DNA of 64,000 bases. Origin: Pseudomonas typographi (GTDB taxonomy: Bacteria; Pseudomonadota; Gammaproteobacteria; Pseudomonadales; Pseudomonadaceae). This document shows, in pieces, positions 39,231 through 50,523 of the stretch (the stretch's first letter is position 1; every line of letters begins with the position of its first letter). The notes beneath the pieces are model-generated. The model was not told the origin of the DNA. It searched no databases and worked only from the letters and a program-made list of their open reading frames with translations. Position numbers and translations under genes: made by a program. The stretch lies in the NCBI RefSeq assembly GCF_014694385.1, contig NZ_JAAOCA010000001.1:235488-299487 (forward strand), read 5' to 3'.

Positions 39231-39461
39231 CTAAGGGCAACCACTGCCAGGTGCTTGATTTTCCGGGTCGTAACGTTCCAGGGCTTCTTGGCCCTGGCGT
39301 TTATTGATCACCGGTGCCGTTTCGGCCTGCCAACCCGCTTGGTAACAGCCACCCTTGCTCGGCGACTGGTCAGGCGTGGGTTGCGGCGGTACTTCAGCCG
39401 GCGTGCTCGAACAGCCGGCCAGCAACCCGGCCAGGGCGAACGATGCAAAGCGCTTGTTCAT
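39231..39461 (-). CDS. Small proline-rich lipoprotein, unknown function
   Basis: 76 aa. MNKRFASFALAGLLAGCSSTPAE has a lipobox LLAGC. The remainder is Pro/Gln-rich and has two cysteines (GGCYQAGW and the C-terminal SGCP). Only 5 bp after the pgk stop codon, so probably the last or penultimate gene of a pgk transcript. No family recognised. Confidence 0.68.
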   Translation of the reverse strand: MNKRFASFALAGLLAGCSSTPAEVPPQPTPDQSPSKGGCYQAGWQAETAPVINKRQGQEALERYDPENQAPGSGCP

Positions 39462-39466
39462 GGCGA

Positions 39467-40630
39467 TCAGGCCTCGGCCCGCTGCTCCAGGATTGCCACC
39501 GCTGGCAGCACCTTGCCTTCGACGAATTCGAGGAACGCGCCACCGCCGGTAGAGATGTAGGAGATCTGCCCACCAACGCCGTATTTATCGATGGCGGCCA
39601 AGGTGTCGCCGCCACCGGCGATGGAGAAAGCCGGGCTTTCGGCGATCGCTTTGGCCAAGGTTTGGGTACCGCCACCGAACTGGTCGAATTCGAATACCCC
39701 AACCGGGCCGTTCCACAGGATGGTTTTGCACGCCTTGAGCAGCTCGGCGAACTGCGCCGCGGTTTGCGGGCCGATGTCGAGGATCATGTCGTCTTCGGCC
39801 ACCTCATCGATACCCTTGACGGTAGCGGCCGCGTCTTGCGCAAATTCCTTGGCCACCACCACGTCTACCGGCAGCGGCACCTTGACCTTGGCGGCGATTT
39901 CCCTGGCCGTGCCGAGCAGGTCTGGCTCATACAACGACTTGCCCACCTTGTGCCCGGCGGCCGCCAGGAACGTGTTGGCGATGCCACCGCCGACGATCAA
40001 CTGGTCGCAGACACCACTCAAACTGTTGAGCACATCGAGCTTGGTCGACACTTTGGACCCTGCCACGATGGCCGCCATCGGTTTGGCTGGGGCCTTCAAT
40101 GCCTTGCCCAGCGCATCGAGCTCGGCCGCTAGCAAGGGGCCAGCGGCCGCCACCTTGGCGAACTTGGCCACACCGTGGGTGGAACCTTCGGCACGGTGTG
40201 CAGTGCCGAAAGCGTCCATCACGAACACATCGCACAGGGCGGCATACTGTTGCGCCAGCTCATCGGCATTTTTTTTCTCGCCCTTGTTGAAGCGCACGTT
40301 TTCGAACAGCACCACGTTGCCCGGCGCTACCTCGACACCGCCCAGGTAATCGGCCACCAGCGGTACGTCACGGCCCAGGGCCTTGGCCAGGTATTCAGCC
40401 ACCGGTTTGAGGCTGTTTTCGGCACTGAACTCGCCCTCGGTGGGGCGGCCCAAGTGCGAGCACACCATGACTGCGGCACCTTTTTCCAACGCCAGCTTGA
40501 TGGTCGGCAGCGCCGCAAGAATGCGCGCGTCGCTGGCCACCTTGCCGTCCTTTATCGGAACGTTGAGGTCTTCGCGGATCAGTACGCGCTTACCCGAAAG
40601 GTCCAGGTCAGTCATCTTCAACACAGTCAT
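39467..40630 (-). CDS. pgk: Phosphoglycerate kinase
   Basis: Interconverts 1,3-bisphosphoglycerate/ADP and 3-phosphoglycerate/ATP. 387 aa, normal for bacteria. The signatures [12 protein letters not shown] (about 14-25), VCSHLGRPT, and the C-terminal nucleotide-binding [11 protein letters not shown] and [10 protein letters not shown] are all present. 10 bp downstream of epd and upstream of the small lipoprotein and fba genes. Confidence 0.97.
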   Translation of the reverse strand: MTVLKMTDLDLSGKRVLIREDLNVPIKDGKVASDARILAALPTIKLALEKGAAVMVCSHLGRPTEGEFSAENSLKPVAEYLAKALGRDVPLVADYLGGVEVAPGNVVLFENVRFNKGEKKNADELAQQYAALCDVFVMDAFGTAHRAEGSTHGVAKFAKVAAAGPLLAAELDALGKALKAPAKPMAAIVAGSKVSTKLDVLNSLSGVCDQLIVGGGIANTFLAAAGHKVGKSLYEPDLLGTAREIAAKVKVPLPVDVVVAKEFAQDAAATVKGIDEVAEDDMILDIGPQTAAQFAELLKACKTILWNGPVGVFEFDQFGGGTQTLAKAIAESPAFSIAGGGDTLAAIDKYGVGGQISYISTGGGAFLEFVEGKVLPAVAILEQRAEA

Positions 40631-40640
40631 GTGTCAGTCC

Positions 40641-41699
40641 TTAGGCATTCTTTGAGTTGGGTTTGACGATGCTCAGCCAATGCGCCGCGACATCGAGCAT
40701 GCGATTGGCAAAACCCCATTCGTTGTCGAACCAAGCCAGCAAGTTCACCAGCCGGGGGCCGGAAACGCGGGTTTGGCTGGCATCGACGATGGCCGAATGC
40801 GGGTCGTGGTTGAAGTCGCAACTGGCGTGCGGTAACTCAGTATAGGCCAGCAACCCCTTGAGCGAGCCCTGGGCGGCGGCCTCTCGCAACACCTGGTTGA
40901 CCTCGCGCGCATCGGTGTCACGCCTTACCTGCAGGGTAATGTCCAGGCAAGACACGTTGACCGTCGGTACGCGTACCGCTTTGGCCTGTATTCGCCCAGC
41001 AAGTTCCGGAAGCAGGCGCTCAATACCGCGGGCCAGCCCTGTCGACACCGGGATCACCGATTGGAATGCCGAGCGTGTGCGGCGAAGGTCCTCGTGGTGG
41101 TAGGCGTCGATCACAGGTTGGTCGTTCATCGCCGAGTGAATCGTGGTAATGGACGCATATTCCAGGCCCAACGCCCGGTCGAGCAGGCGTAACAGCGGCA
41201 CCGCGCAGTTGGTGGTGCATGATGCATTAGACAACAGCCGCTCGGCACCGGTAAGGCTGTGCTGGTTAATGCCGTAGACCACTGTGGCGTCTACATCCGC
41301 CTCGCTGGCCATCGGCTGGGAGAACAACACCCGTGGCACGCCGGCAGCCAGAAAGCGCTCACCGTCGGCACGGGTGTGCCAAGCGCCGGAGCACTCCAGC
41401 ACGAGGTCCAGCCCCAAGGCCGCCCAGTCGATGCCTTCGGGTTCGGCGCTGCGCAGCACGCGCAAGCGGTCGCCGTGGACGCGCAGCGCATCGCCGTCGA
41501 TGCTCACCGCGCCGGGAAAGCGGCCATGGGTGGAGTCGAAACGGGTGAGGTATTCAAGGCTTGGCAGGTCGGCCAGGTCGTTGAGCGCAACGACCTCTAT
41601 ACCGTCCCGTTCGCCACGCTCGTAGAGCGCACGCAGTACGCAGCGGCCGATGCGGCCATAACCATTGAGGGCAACTTTGAAAGGGCGCGTAGGGGGCAT
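40641..41699 (-). CDS. epd: D-erythrose-4-phosphate dehydrogenase
   Basis: NAD-dependent oxidation of erythrose-4-phosphate to 4-phosphoerythronate, feeding pyridoxal-5-phosphate synthesis; GapA-like fold. 352 aa. The Rossmann start is VALNGYGRIGRCVLRAL, the catalytic Cys lies in SNASCTTNCAVPLL, and the epd-type TTIHSAMNDQPVIDAYH distinguishes it from GapA. Placed between tkt and pgk, the conserved order in pseudomonads. A strong hairpin separates it from tkt. Confidence 0.94.
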   Translation of the reverse strand: MPPTRPFKVALNGYGRIGRCVLRALYERGERDGIEVVALNDLADLPSLEYLTRFDSTHGRFPGAVSIDGDALRVHGDRLRVLRSAEPEGIDWAALGLDLVLECSGAWHTRADGERFLAAGVPRVLFSQPMASEADVDATVVYGINQHSLTGAERLLSNASCTTNCAVPLLRLLDRALGLEYASITTIHSAMNDQPVIDAYHHEDLRRTRSAFQSVIPVSTGLARGIERLLPELAGRIQAKAVRVPTVNVSCLDITLQVRRDTDAREVNQVLREAAAQGSLKGLLAYTELPHASCDFNHDPHSAIVDASQTRVSGPRLVNLLAWFDNEWGFANRMLDVAAHWLSIVKPNSKNA

Positions 41700-41724
41700 T
41701 GAGCGAACTCGGCAAAAGAATCGG

Positions 41725-41756
41725 CCCCCTCGGCGGCTTCGAGCCGCCGAGGGGGG
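41725..41756 (-). terminator. Strong hairpin between tkt and epd
   Basis: A GC-rich stem of about 14 bp (CCCCTCGGCGGC / GCCGCCGAGGGG) immediately after the tkt stop on the coding strand. Only a weak T run (TTCTTTT) follows, so it may attenuate or stabilise the mRNA end rather than terminate fully. Confidence 0.6.
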
Positions 41757-41760
41757 CGCA

Positions 41761-43758
41761 TTAGTCTTCCAACAACTCGTTCGCGGTGGCCAGCAGGTTG
41801 CCCAGTGTGAAACCGAACGCTTCGAATAGCTGGTCGGCCGGCCCCGACTCGCCGAACGTGGTCATACCAATGATGCGGCCTTCCAGGCCCACGTACTTGT
41901 ACCAGAAGTCCGCATGGGCGGCTTCGATGGCGATACGTGCGCTCACCTCCAGGGGCAGCACGGCCTGTTTATACGCCGCATCCTGGCGGTCGAACACACT
42001 GGTGCTGGGCATCGACACCACGCGCACCTGGCGGCCCTGGGCGCTGAGCGCGTCGAACGCCTGCACGGCCAGCCCTACCTCGGAACCGGTGGCGATCAGA
42101 ATCAGCTCCGGCTCACCGGCGCAGTCCTTGAGCACGTAAGCGCCCTTGGCCACATCCGCCAGTTGTTCGGCGCTACGGGCCTGGTGGGTGAGGTTTTGCC
42201 GAGAGAAGATCAAGGCCGAGGGGCCGTCGTCGCGCTCGATGGCGTATTTCCAGGCGATCGCCGACTCGACCGCATCGGCCGGGCGCCATGTATCCAGGTT
42301 CGGCGTGCCCCGCAGGCTGGCCAACTGTTCGATGGGCTGGTGGGTGGGGCCGTCTTCGCCCAAGCCAATGGAGTCGTGGGTGTACACGTACAGCACGCGC
42401 TTTTTCATCAGCGCCGACATGCGCACCGCGTTGCGCGCATACTCCATGAAAATCAGGAAGGTCGCGCCGTAAGGCACGAAGCCGCCGTGCAGGGCGATAC
42501 CATTCATGATCGCGCTCATGCCGAACTCACGCACGCCGTAGTGCAGGTAGTTGCCGGCGGCATCCTCGGCGCTCACGCTTTTGCAGCCCTTCCACAAGGT
42601 CAGGTTGGAGCCGGCGAGGTCGGCCGAGCCGCCGAGCAATTCAGGCAACAGCGGGCCAAAGGCATTGAGCGTGTTCTGGCTGGCTTTACGGCTGGCGATG
42701 GTTTCGCCCTTGGCGGCGACTTCGGCGATAAAGGCGGCGGCTTTTTCGCTGAAGTCCGCCGGCAGCTCACCGCTCATGCGGCGGATCAATTCGTTGGCCA
42801 GTTGCGGGTGCGCGGCCGAATAGGCCGCGAAACGTTGGTCCCACTCGGCCTCGGCGGCAGCACCCTTCTCGCGGCCGTTCCACTCGTCGTAGAGGGCTTG
42901 AGGGATCTCGAACGGGCCGTACTTCCAACCGAGTTTTTCGCGGGTCAGGGCGATTTCATCGGCACCCAGCGGGGCGCCATGGCACTCTTCCTTGCCCTGC
43001 TTGTTCGGCGAGCCGAAGCCGATCACGGTCTTGCAGCAAATCAGTGTTGGCTGCTCGCTTTTACGCGCGGTTTCGATGGCAATCTTGATTTCGTCGGCGT
43101 CGTGGCCATCGACGTTACGGATCACTTGCCAACCATAGGCTTCGAAACGCTTGGGGGTATCGTCCCGGAACCAGCCTTCGACCTCGCCGTCGATGGAAAT
43201 GCCGTTATCGTCATAGAAAGCGATCAGCTTGCCCAGGCCGAGGGTACCCGCCAACGAGCACACCTCGTGGGAGATGCCTTCCATCATGCAGCCGTCACCG
43301 AGGAACGCGTAGGTGTAGTGGTTGATGATGGCATGCCCGGGGCGGTTGAATTGTGCTGCCAGCACTTTCTCGGCAATGGCGAAGCCCACGGCATTGGCGA
43401 TGCCCTGCCCAAGCGGGCCGGTGGTGGTTTCAACACCTGGCGTATAGCCGTATTCCGGGTGGCCGGGGGTGCGGCTGTGCAACTGGCGGAAGTTCTTCAG
43501 GTCGTCGATGGAAAGGTCGTAACCGGTCAGGTGCAGCAGGGAGTAGACCAGCATCGAGCCATGCCCGTTGGACATGACGAAGCGATCACGGTCAACGAAC
43601 GCGGGGTTGGCCGGGTTGTGCTTGAGAAAGTCATTCCACAGGACTTCGGCGATATCCGCCATCCCCATGGGGGCGCCAGGGTGCCCGCTATTGGCTTTCT
43701 GAACGGCATCCATGCTCAGTGCACGGATGGCGTTGGCACGCTCACGACGGCTGGGCAT
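41761..43758 (-). CDS. tkt: Transketolase
   Basis: Thiamine-diphosphate enzyme of the non-oxidative pentose phosphate pathway; produces erythrose-4-phosphate, the substrate of the next gene, epd. 665 aa. Motifs: [18 protein letters not shown] near the N-terminus, the ThDP motif [18 protein letters not shown] (about 154-171) with DDNGISIDG, and the pyrimidine domain [26 protein letters not shown] lies ahead of the ATG. Divergent from the ArsR-methyltransferase gene. Confidence 0.97.
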   Translation of the reverse strand: MPSRRERANAIRALSMDAVQKANSGHPGAPMGMADIAEVLWNDFLKHNPANPAFVDRDRFVMSNGHGSMLVYSLLHLTGYDLSIDDLKNFRQLHSRTPGHPEYGYTPGVETTTGPLGQGIANAVGFAIAEKVLAAQFNRPGHAIINHYTYAFLGDGCMMEGISHEVCSLAGTLGLGKLIAFYDDNGISIDGEVEGWFRDDTPKRFEAYGWQVIRNVDGHDADEIKIAIETARKSEQPTLICCKTVIGFGSPNKQGKEECHGAPLGADEIALTREKLGWKYGPFEIPQALYDEWNGREKGAAAEAEWDQRFAAYSAAHPQLANELIRRMSGELPADFSEKAAAFIAEVAAKGETIASRKASQNTLNAFGPLLPELLGGSADLAGSNLTLWKGCKSVSAEDAAGNYLHYGVREFGMSAIMNGIALHGGFVPYGATFLIFMEYARNAVRMSALMKKRVLYVYTHDSIGLGEDGPTHQPIEQLASLRGTPNLDTWRPADAVESAIAWKYAIERDDGPSALIFSRQNLTHQARSAEQLADVAKGAYVLKDCAGEPELILIATGSEVGLAVQAFDALSAQGRQVRVVSMPSTSVFDRQDAAYKQAVLPLEVSARIAIEAAHADFWYKYVGLEGRIIGMTTFGESGPADQLFEAFGFTLGNLLATANELLED

Positions 43759-43898
43759 CGTTTGTCTCCACTAAATAGATGAAACGGCAAAGGCCGGCAT
43801 TTTCCCTCACAGGCCCGGTTGGGGGCAATCGGAGATGACCCCGTGGGGTCAGTGTATCGTTTCAGCGACCATACCCCTAACGCTCTGTATACGCTTAA

Positions 43899-43913
43899 GC
43901 GGGCAATGCCCGC
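43899..43913. promoter_or_regulatory. GCGGGC-AAT-GCCCGC palindrome upstream of the ArsR-type gene
   Basis: Perfect 6-bp arms around AAT, 12 bp before the larger palindrome at 43925. It could be a hairpin in the transcript or a second protein site. Function unknown. Confidence 0.45.
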
Positions 43914-43924
43914 GCAGCGAACAA

Positions 43925-43952
43925 GGCTATATCAAAACTTATTGATATAGCC
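43925..43952. promoter_or_regulatory. Candidate operator of the ArsR-type SAM-cycle regulator
   Basis: GGCTATATCAA-AACTTA-TTGATATAGCC: perfect 11-bp arms around a 6-bp centre, 39 bp before the start of the ArsR-methyltransferase gene that leads into metK. Its length and symmetry fit an ArsR-family dimer site that would overlap the promoter. Autoregulation and control of metK are inferred. Confidence 0.72.
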
Positions 43953-43991
43953 CTTGCGAAGGCCCTCAGTGGACTCTAGACTGCCTGCCCT

Positions 43992-44987
43992 ATGAGCTTA
44001 CGCATTCCTTCGATCCGCCACGAACCCTTCGACGAGCTGTCGGCCCTGGCCAAGGCCGGTGGCGACCCGTTGCGCCTGAACGTGCTCAGGGCCCTGGCCC
44101 ACGCGTCGTTCGGCGTGCTGGAGCTGGCGCAGATATTCGACATAGGCCAATCGGGCATGAGCCACCATTTGAAGGTGCTGGCCCAAGCGGGCTTGGTGGC
44201 CACGCGCCGCGAAGGCAACGCAATCTTCTACCGGCGTACACTGCCCGAGCGCAGCCAGCTAGGGGGGCGCCTGCACCGGGCGTTGCTCGAAGAAGTCGAC
44301 GCCCTGGCCCTGCCAGCCGAGGCCCAGGGGCGTATTGCCGTGGTCGAGGGCCAGCGCGCCGCCACACGCAAGGATTTCTACTCGCGCATGGAAGACAAAT
44401 TCCGTGCCCAGCAGGCATTGATCGCCGGCTTGCCGCAATACCGCGACAGCCTGTTGGCCCTGCTCGACGAGCGCACGTTCGGCCCCGGTGCCACCGCGCT
44501 GGAGGTTGGCCCCGGCGACGGTGGTTTTTTGCCAGACCTGGCGCAACGCTTCGAACGGGTCACGGCACTGGACAACGATGCGGCCATGCTTGAAATGGCC
44601 CGCGCCCAATGCCGCACCCACGGGCTGGCCAATGTCGAACTGCAATTGGCCGATGCACTGGGCGAGCTGCCGCTGGCCGCGGACTGCGTGGTGCTGAACA
44701 TGGTGCTGCACCATTTCAGCGACCCGCGGCGCGCCCTGCTGCGCTTGGCAGGCCGCGTGCAACCCGGCGGCAGCCTGCTGGTGACCGATTTATGTAGCCA
44801 CAACCAGGATTGGGCCAGGGAGGCCTGCGGAGATCTCTGGTTGGGGTTTGACCAGGAAGACCTGGCCCGCTGGGCCACCGCTGCGGGCCTCGTGCCCGGG
44901 GAGAGCCTCTACGTAGGCTTACGTAACGGTTTCCAGATCCAGGTCCGCCATTTTCAGCGGCCGGCTGGCGACACTCACCATCGGTAA
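43992..44987 (+). CDS. ArsR-family regulator fused to SAM-dependent methyltransferase (SahR-type candidate)
   Basis: 331 aa. An N-terminal ArsR winged helix (about 15-95; VLELAQIFDIGQSGMSHHLKVL recognition region) is joined to a class I methyltransferase fold (about 130-320; motif I ALEVGPGDGGFLPDLAQ, then VVLNMVLHHFSDPRRAL). The N-terminal domain lacks an obvious metal-site Cys cluster, which argues against a metal sensor. It lies 18 bp upstream of metK and behind a large palindrome. Proteobacterial SahR regulators of methionine/SAM genes are ArsR proteins that respond to S-adenosylhomocysteine; a methyltransferase-like domain would suit binding SAH. No clear ribosome-binding site is seen. 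Confidence 0.85.
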   Translation: MSLRIPSIRHEPFDELSALAKAGGDPLRLNVLRALAHASFGVLELAQIFDIGQSGMSHHLKVLAQAGLVATRREGNAIFYRRTLPERSQLGGRLHRALLEEVDALALPAEAQGRIAVVEGQRAATRKDFYSRMEDKFRAQQALIAGLPQYRDSLLALLDERTFGPGATALEVGPGDGGFLPDLAQRFERVTALDNDAAMLEMARAQCRTHGLANVELQLADALGELPLAADCVVLNMVLHHFSDPRRALLRLAGRVQPGGSLLVTDLCSHNQDWAREACGDLWLGFDQEDLARWATAAGLVPGESLYVGLRNGFQIQVRHFQRPAGDTHHR

Positions 44988-45005
44988 CATCAGGAACCCC
45001 TTCAG

Positions 45006-46196
45006 ATGAGCGAATACTCCATTTTCACCTCCGAGTCCGTGTCCGAAGGGCACCCGGACAAAATCGCCGACCAGATTTCCGATGCGGTGCTCGACGCCAT
45101 CATCAGCCAGGACAAGCACGCCCGCGTCGCGGTCGAAACCCTGGTCAAGACCGGTGTGGCCATTGTCGCGGGCGAAGTCACCACCAGCGCCTGGGTTGAC
45201 CTGGAGCAGATCGTTCGCGACGTGATCTGCGACATCGGCTATACCAGCTCCGAGGTCGGCTTTGACGGTGCTACCTGCGGCGTGATGAACATCATCGGCA
45301 AGCAGTCCCCCGACATCAACCAGGGCGTAGACCGCGCCAAACCTGAAGACCAAGGCGCCGGTGACCAGGGCCTGATGTTCGGTTACGCCAGCAACGAAAC
45401 CGACGTGCTGATGCCCGCCCCGATCCGCTTCTCCCATGCGCTGGTCGAGCGCCAGGCGGACGCGCGCAAATCCGGCCTGCTGCCATGGTTGCGCCCAGAC
45501 GCCAAATCGCAGGTCACCTGCCGCTATGAAGGCGGCAAGGTGGTGGGCATCGACGCGGTGGTGTTGTCTACCCAGCACAACCCGGAAGTGAAATACGGCG
45601 ACCTGCGCGAAGCGGTGATGGAGCTGATCGTCAAGCACAGCCTGCCGGCCGAACTGCTGCACAAAGACACCCAATTCCACATCAACCCTACCGGGCAGTT
45701 CATCATTGGCGGCCCGGTGGGCGACTGCGGCCTGACCGGGCGCAAGATCATCGTCGACAGCTACGGCGGCATGGCCCGCCACGGCGGCGGCGCATTCTCC
45801 GGCAAAGACCCCTCCAAGGTCGACCGCTCGGCCGCCTACGCCGGCCGCTACGTGGCCAAGAACATCGTCGCCGCCGGCCTGGCCGACCGCTGTGAAATCC
45901 AGGTGAGTTACGCCATTGGCGTGGCCCAACCCACCTCCATTTCGGTGAACACCTTCGGCACCGGCAAGTTGCCCGACGACAAGATCATCCAACTGGTGCG
46001 CGAGCATTTCGACCTGCGCCCGTATGCGATTACCCGCATGCTCGATTTGTTGCACCCCATGTACCGGGCCACCGCGGCTTATGGCCACTTTGGGCGTAAC
46101 CCTTACGAGTTGACCGTGGGCGACGACACGTTTACCGCATTTACCTGGGAGAAAACCGACCGCGCTGAGGCACTGCGGGCTGCGGCCGGGCTATAA
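45006..46196 (+). CDS. metK: S-adenosylmethionine synthetase
   Basis: Makes SAM from methionine and ATP. 396 aa, standard length. Signatures: [20 protein letters not shown] (about 9-28), the GAGDQG motif (about 118), and [19 protein letters not shown]. 18 bp after the ArsR-methyltransferase gene, so probably cotranscribed with and controlled by it. A symmetrical terminator lies downstream at 46299-46327. Confidence 0.98.
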   Translation: MSEYSIFTSESVSEGHPDKIADQISDAVLDAIISQDKHARVAVETLVKTGVAIVAGEVTTSAWVDLEQIVRDVICDIGYTSSEVGFDGATCGVMNIIGKQSPDINQGVDRAKPEDQGAGDQGLMFGYASNETDVLMPAPIRFSHALVERQADARKSGLLPWLRPDAKSQVTCRYEGGKVVGIDAVVLSTQHNPEVKYGDLREAVMELIVKHSLPAELLHKDTQFHINPTGQFIIGGPVGDCGLTGRKIIVDSYGGMARHGGGAFSGKDPSKVDRSAAYAGRYVAKNIVAAGLADRCEIQVSYAIGVAQPTSISVNTFGTGKLPDDKIIQLVREHFDLRPYAITRMLDLLHPMYRATAAYGHFGRNPYELTVGDDTFTAFTWEKTDRAEALRAAAGL

Positions 46197-48074
<1,878 letters not shown>

Positions 48075-48114
48075 TCCAATAGCAACCCTTTTCCTACATC
48101 CCGAGGTGTTGTCC

Positions 48115-48492
48115 ATGAAACGCTGTTATGCGTGGTGGTTGGCAGGCCTGTGCCTGGCCACACCTGCGGTAGCCGCCGCGGCCGAACCGGCCACTGGCTG
48201 TGCAGCCAAGCGCCAGAGCCTGCTCAACCAACTGGCCGACGCCAAGGCGCAGCACCATGGGGCTCAACAACGTGGGCTGGAAAAGGCACTGAAAGAGAAC
48301 ACCGAGCACTGCACCGACGCCGGCCTACGGGCAGAACGAGAAGCCAAGGTGCGGGCCGCCGAGAAAAAACTCAACGCGCGACAGCAAGAACTGGCCGCCG
48401 AAAAAGACCCCGAAGACATTCCCAAACGCCAGGGTAAACTCAAAAACGCCGAGCGCGAGCTTGCCAATGCCAAAGCCGAACTCAATCGCTGA
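48115..48492 (+). CDS. DUF1090 family periplasmic protein
   Basis: 125 aa from ATG 48115. The signal peptide MKRCYAWWLAGLCLATPAVAAAA is followed by a highly charged, helical, probably coiled-coil region (REAKVRAAEKKLNARQQELAAEKD to the end) with two Cys (TGCAAK, EHCTDA). This is the DUF1090 (YqjC-like) layout. Function unknown. A shorter relative follows 130 bp downstream. Confidence 0.8.
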   Translation: MKRCYAWWLAGLCLATPAVAAAAEPATGCAAKRQSLLNQLADAKAQHHGAQQRGLEKALKENTEHCTDAGLRAEREAKVRAAEKKLNARQQELAAEKDPEDIPKRQGKLKNAERELANAKAELNR

Positions 48493-48622
48493 TCCGGCGA
48501 ACCCTTCGCCCGGCTAACGGCCCGGCGCCGCAACTTGAAATCGTTACGCCATCGCTGGACCTCGGCATTTTTTTACGATTCGGTCCAATAGGGCCTTTGC
48601 CTTCAGAGCCTGCGGAGCCTTC

Positions 48623-48934
48623 ATGAGATGCACCCCGGTTTTACTGCTGATCGCCAGCATGGGTAGCGCCGTGCTAGCGCTCGCCAATGCCCCCGAACCA
48701 GCTAAAGGTTGCGCCGAGCAGCCACACCAAAAACAACCCGGTTGCGTTGACAGGACCTTGCACAAAGCGCGGAAAACCACGGTGCTCAGCGCCAAACGTG
48801 AAGTCAGCCAACGCCAGGCAGACCTGAGCAATGCCATGAAAAAAGGCGACCCTGAGCGGGTCGACCAGGGCAGGGAGCAGTTGGCACGGGCGCGCAAAGC
48901 GCTGCAGCAAGCCGTGGACGACCTAGACCGGTAA
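48623..48934 (+). CDS. Second DUF1090-like periplasmic protein
   Basis: 103 aa. The signal peptide MRCTPVLLLIASMGSAVLALA is followed by two Cys (KGCAEQ, PGCVDR) and a charged helix (SAKREVSQRQADLSNAMKKG to LDR). Same layout as the gene just upstream, but the region between the cysteines is shorter, so it appears to be a shortened tandem paralogue. Function unknown. Convergent with the MAPEG gene. Confidence 0.72.
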   Translation: MRCTPVLLLIASMGSAVLALANAPEPAKGCAEQPHQKQPGCVDRTLHKARKTTVLSAKREVSQRQADLSNAMKKGDPERVDQGREQLARARKALQQAVDDLDR

Positions 48935-48955
48935 GCGCCGAGGCAAGCCCAGCAG

Positions 48956-49342
48956 TTATGCGGCCACGAAGAACACACTCACCACCAGGCACAGGCCCAC
49001 AAACCACACCAGTGAACGCAAACGCGCCCAGTCGCCGAGGTAGCAGGCAATGTAAACCAGGCGGCTGATGATGAAGGCCACGGCCAGCGCATCGAGCGTG
49101 CCTTGTGCAGCGCCGCCGGCCAGGTGCCCGATGATCACCGCGGCGGCGAAACCGGGCAGTATCTCGAAGCTGTTCAACTGCGCGGCATGCGCGCGGCGCG
49201 GCAAGCCCTCAAGGCTATCGAGGAACCCACGCGGGTCATGGTTGGCCCGGCGATTGTAGCGCCCGCTGGCCACCTTGGCAGTAACGGTACATAGGTACGG
49301 CAAAAGGATCGCTACCAGCACGCATCCATAGGCGACGGTCAT
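48956..49342 (-). CDS. MAPEG family membrane protein
   Basis: 128 aa from ATG 49342 (MTVAYGCVLVAILLPYLCTV). Four hydrophobic segments and the NHDPRGFLDSLEGLPRRAHAAQLNSFE loop place it in the MAPEG superfamily (membrane proteins of eicosanoid and glutathione metabolism). Bacterial members of this kind have no proven reaction. It is 28 bp downstream of the DMT transporter stop, so the pair is probably cotranscribed. Confidence 0.85.
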   Translation of the reverse strand: MTVAYGCVLVAILLPYLCTVTAKVASGRYNRRANHDPRGFLDSLEGLPRRAHAAQLNSFEILPGFAAAVIIGHLAGGAAQGTLDALAVAFIISRLVYIACYLGDWARLRSLVWFVGLCLVVSVFFVAA

Positions 49343-49370
49343 CGACCAAACTCCATAAGCGCAAGGGCCT

Positions 49371-50324
49371 TCACAATACGCTGTTTCGCTCCCTGGCCGC
49401 AGCCCGCCGCGCCACGGCGGCCGCGAACACATCACTGCCACTGACCAACAAGATGCCGAGCATCACCAATACCGCGCCCAGTAAAAAACCCGGCTCGACC
49501 TGTTCATCGAGTAAGAGCACGCCCATCAGGATACCCAGCAGGGGCGTAAGAAACGATAACACCCCCAGCCGTGAAGCGAGGTAACGCCCCAGCAGCCAGA
49601 ACCAGGCCAAAAAGCTGGCGAAGCCGACCACCAACGTTTGGAAGGCCAGGTTCAGCCAGGTGCTGGCCACCGGCTCGAATGCCAGTTGCCCGGTGAAGGC
49701 CGCCGCGCCCACCAGCAGTACGAAAGCCGCAGCCAGTTGATAGAACAGAACTTGCCCTGGCTTTAGCTGCACCAGCCGCGTACAGCGCATGGTTACCGTG
49801 GTCGCCCCCCAGGCAACTGCGCCCAACAGGCCCAATGCGTCGCCGTACAGCATAGCCCCTGGCGCCTCGCCCACACCGGCCATGGCGCGCGCGGCGAACG
49901 CCGCCACCACGCCAGCGAATGCCACCCCGATGCCCAGCCATTGCAGCGGCTTGAGCCGCTCGGCCGGCAGCACCCAGTGCAGCCCGATCGCCGCGAAAAT
50001 AGGCGCGGTGTACAGGAAAATCACCATATGCGAGGCGCTGGTATAGCGCAGCCCCTCACCCACCAGCATGAACTCCAGGGCGAACAGCCCCCCCACCGCC
50101 AACCCCAAGCGCCATATCCCATCGCGCAGCGGCAGGCCCTCACGCTTGAGGTACAGCAACAAGCCCACCAACACCGCCGCCCCACCCGAGCGCAAACCGA
50201 TCTGCATCACAGGCGCCACCTGTTCGGCGGCCACCTTGATCGCAACCTGCTGCAGTGCCCAGATCGCGCACAGCACTACCATCCAACCGACGGCTTGCCC
50301 ATCCAAGGGTTTCACAACGCTCAC
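49371..50324 (-). CDS. EamA/DMT-family transporter
   Basis: 317 aa, with ten hydrophobic segments in two EamA repeats. The first repeat includes GWMVVLCAIWALQQVAIKVAAE, the second begins near GLLGAVAWGATTVTMRC. The start is GTG at 50324 with GAGGTAAGG upstream; another GTG nine bases on is possible. A drug/metabolite exporter of unknown substrate in the inner membrane, upstream of the MAPEG gene. Confidence 0.88.
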   Translation of the reverse strand: MSVVKPLDGQAVGWMVVLCAIWALQQVAIKVAAEQVAPVMQIGLRSGGAAVLVGLLLYLKREGLPLRDGIWRLGLAVGGLFALEFMLVGEGLRYTSASHMVIFLYTAPIFAAIGLHWVLPAERLKPLQWLGIGVAFAGVVAAFAARAMAGVGEAPGAMLYGDALGLLGAVAWGATTVTMRCTRLVQLKPGQVLFYQLAAAFVLLVGAAAFTGQLAFEPVASTWLNLAFQTLVVGFASFLAWFWLLGRYLASRLGVLSFLTPLLGILMGVLLLDEQVEPGFLLGAVLVMLGILLVSGSDVFAAAVARRAAARERNSVL

Positions 50325-50523
50325 TGCCTTACCTCACACCGTTACGGCTGGCTATTGTGGCCTTAATCACGCCCATTGGCACGCGAACAGGCCCGTATGT
50401 GCCCCGGCGCGTGCAACCCCTCGCCCCGTGCGGGGTCCATGTGCCTCAGGGCCGGCCAATGCCATCCCACTTATGGCGCGCCGTTATCGGGCGCTTGTTT
50501 CAAATTATTGAACGGGACGTCGC

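Noticed and set aside
41914..43782. 622-codon plus-strand frame opposite tkt
   Set aside because: Antisense shadow of transketolase.
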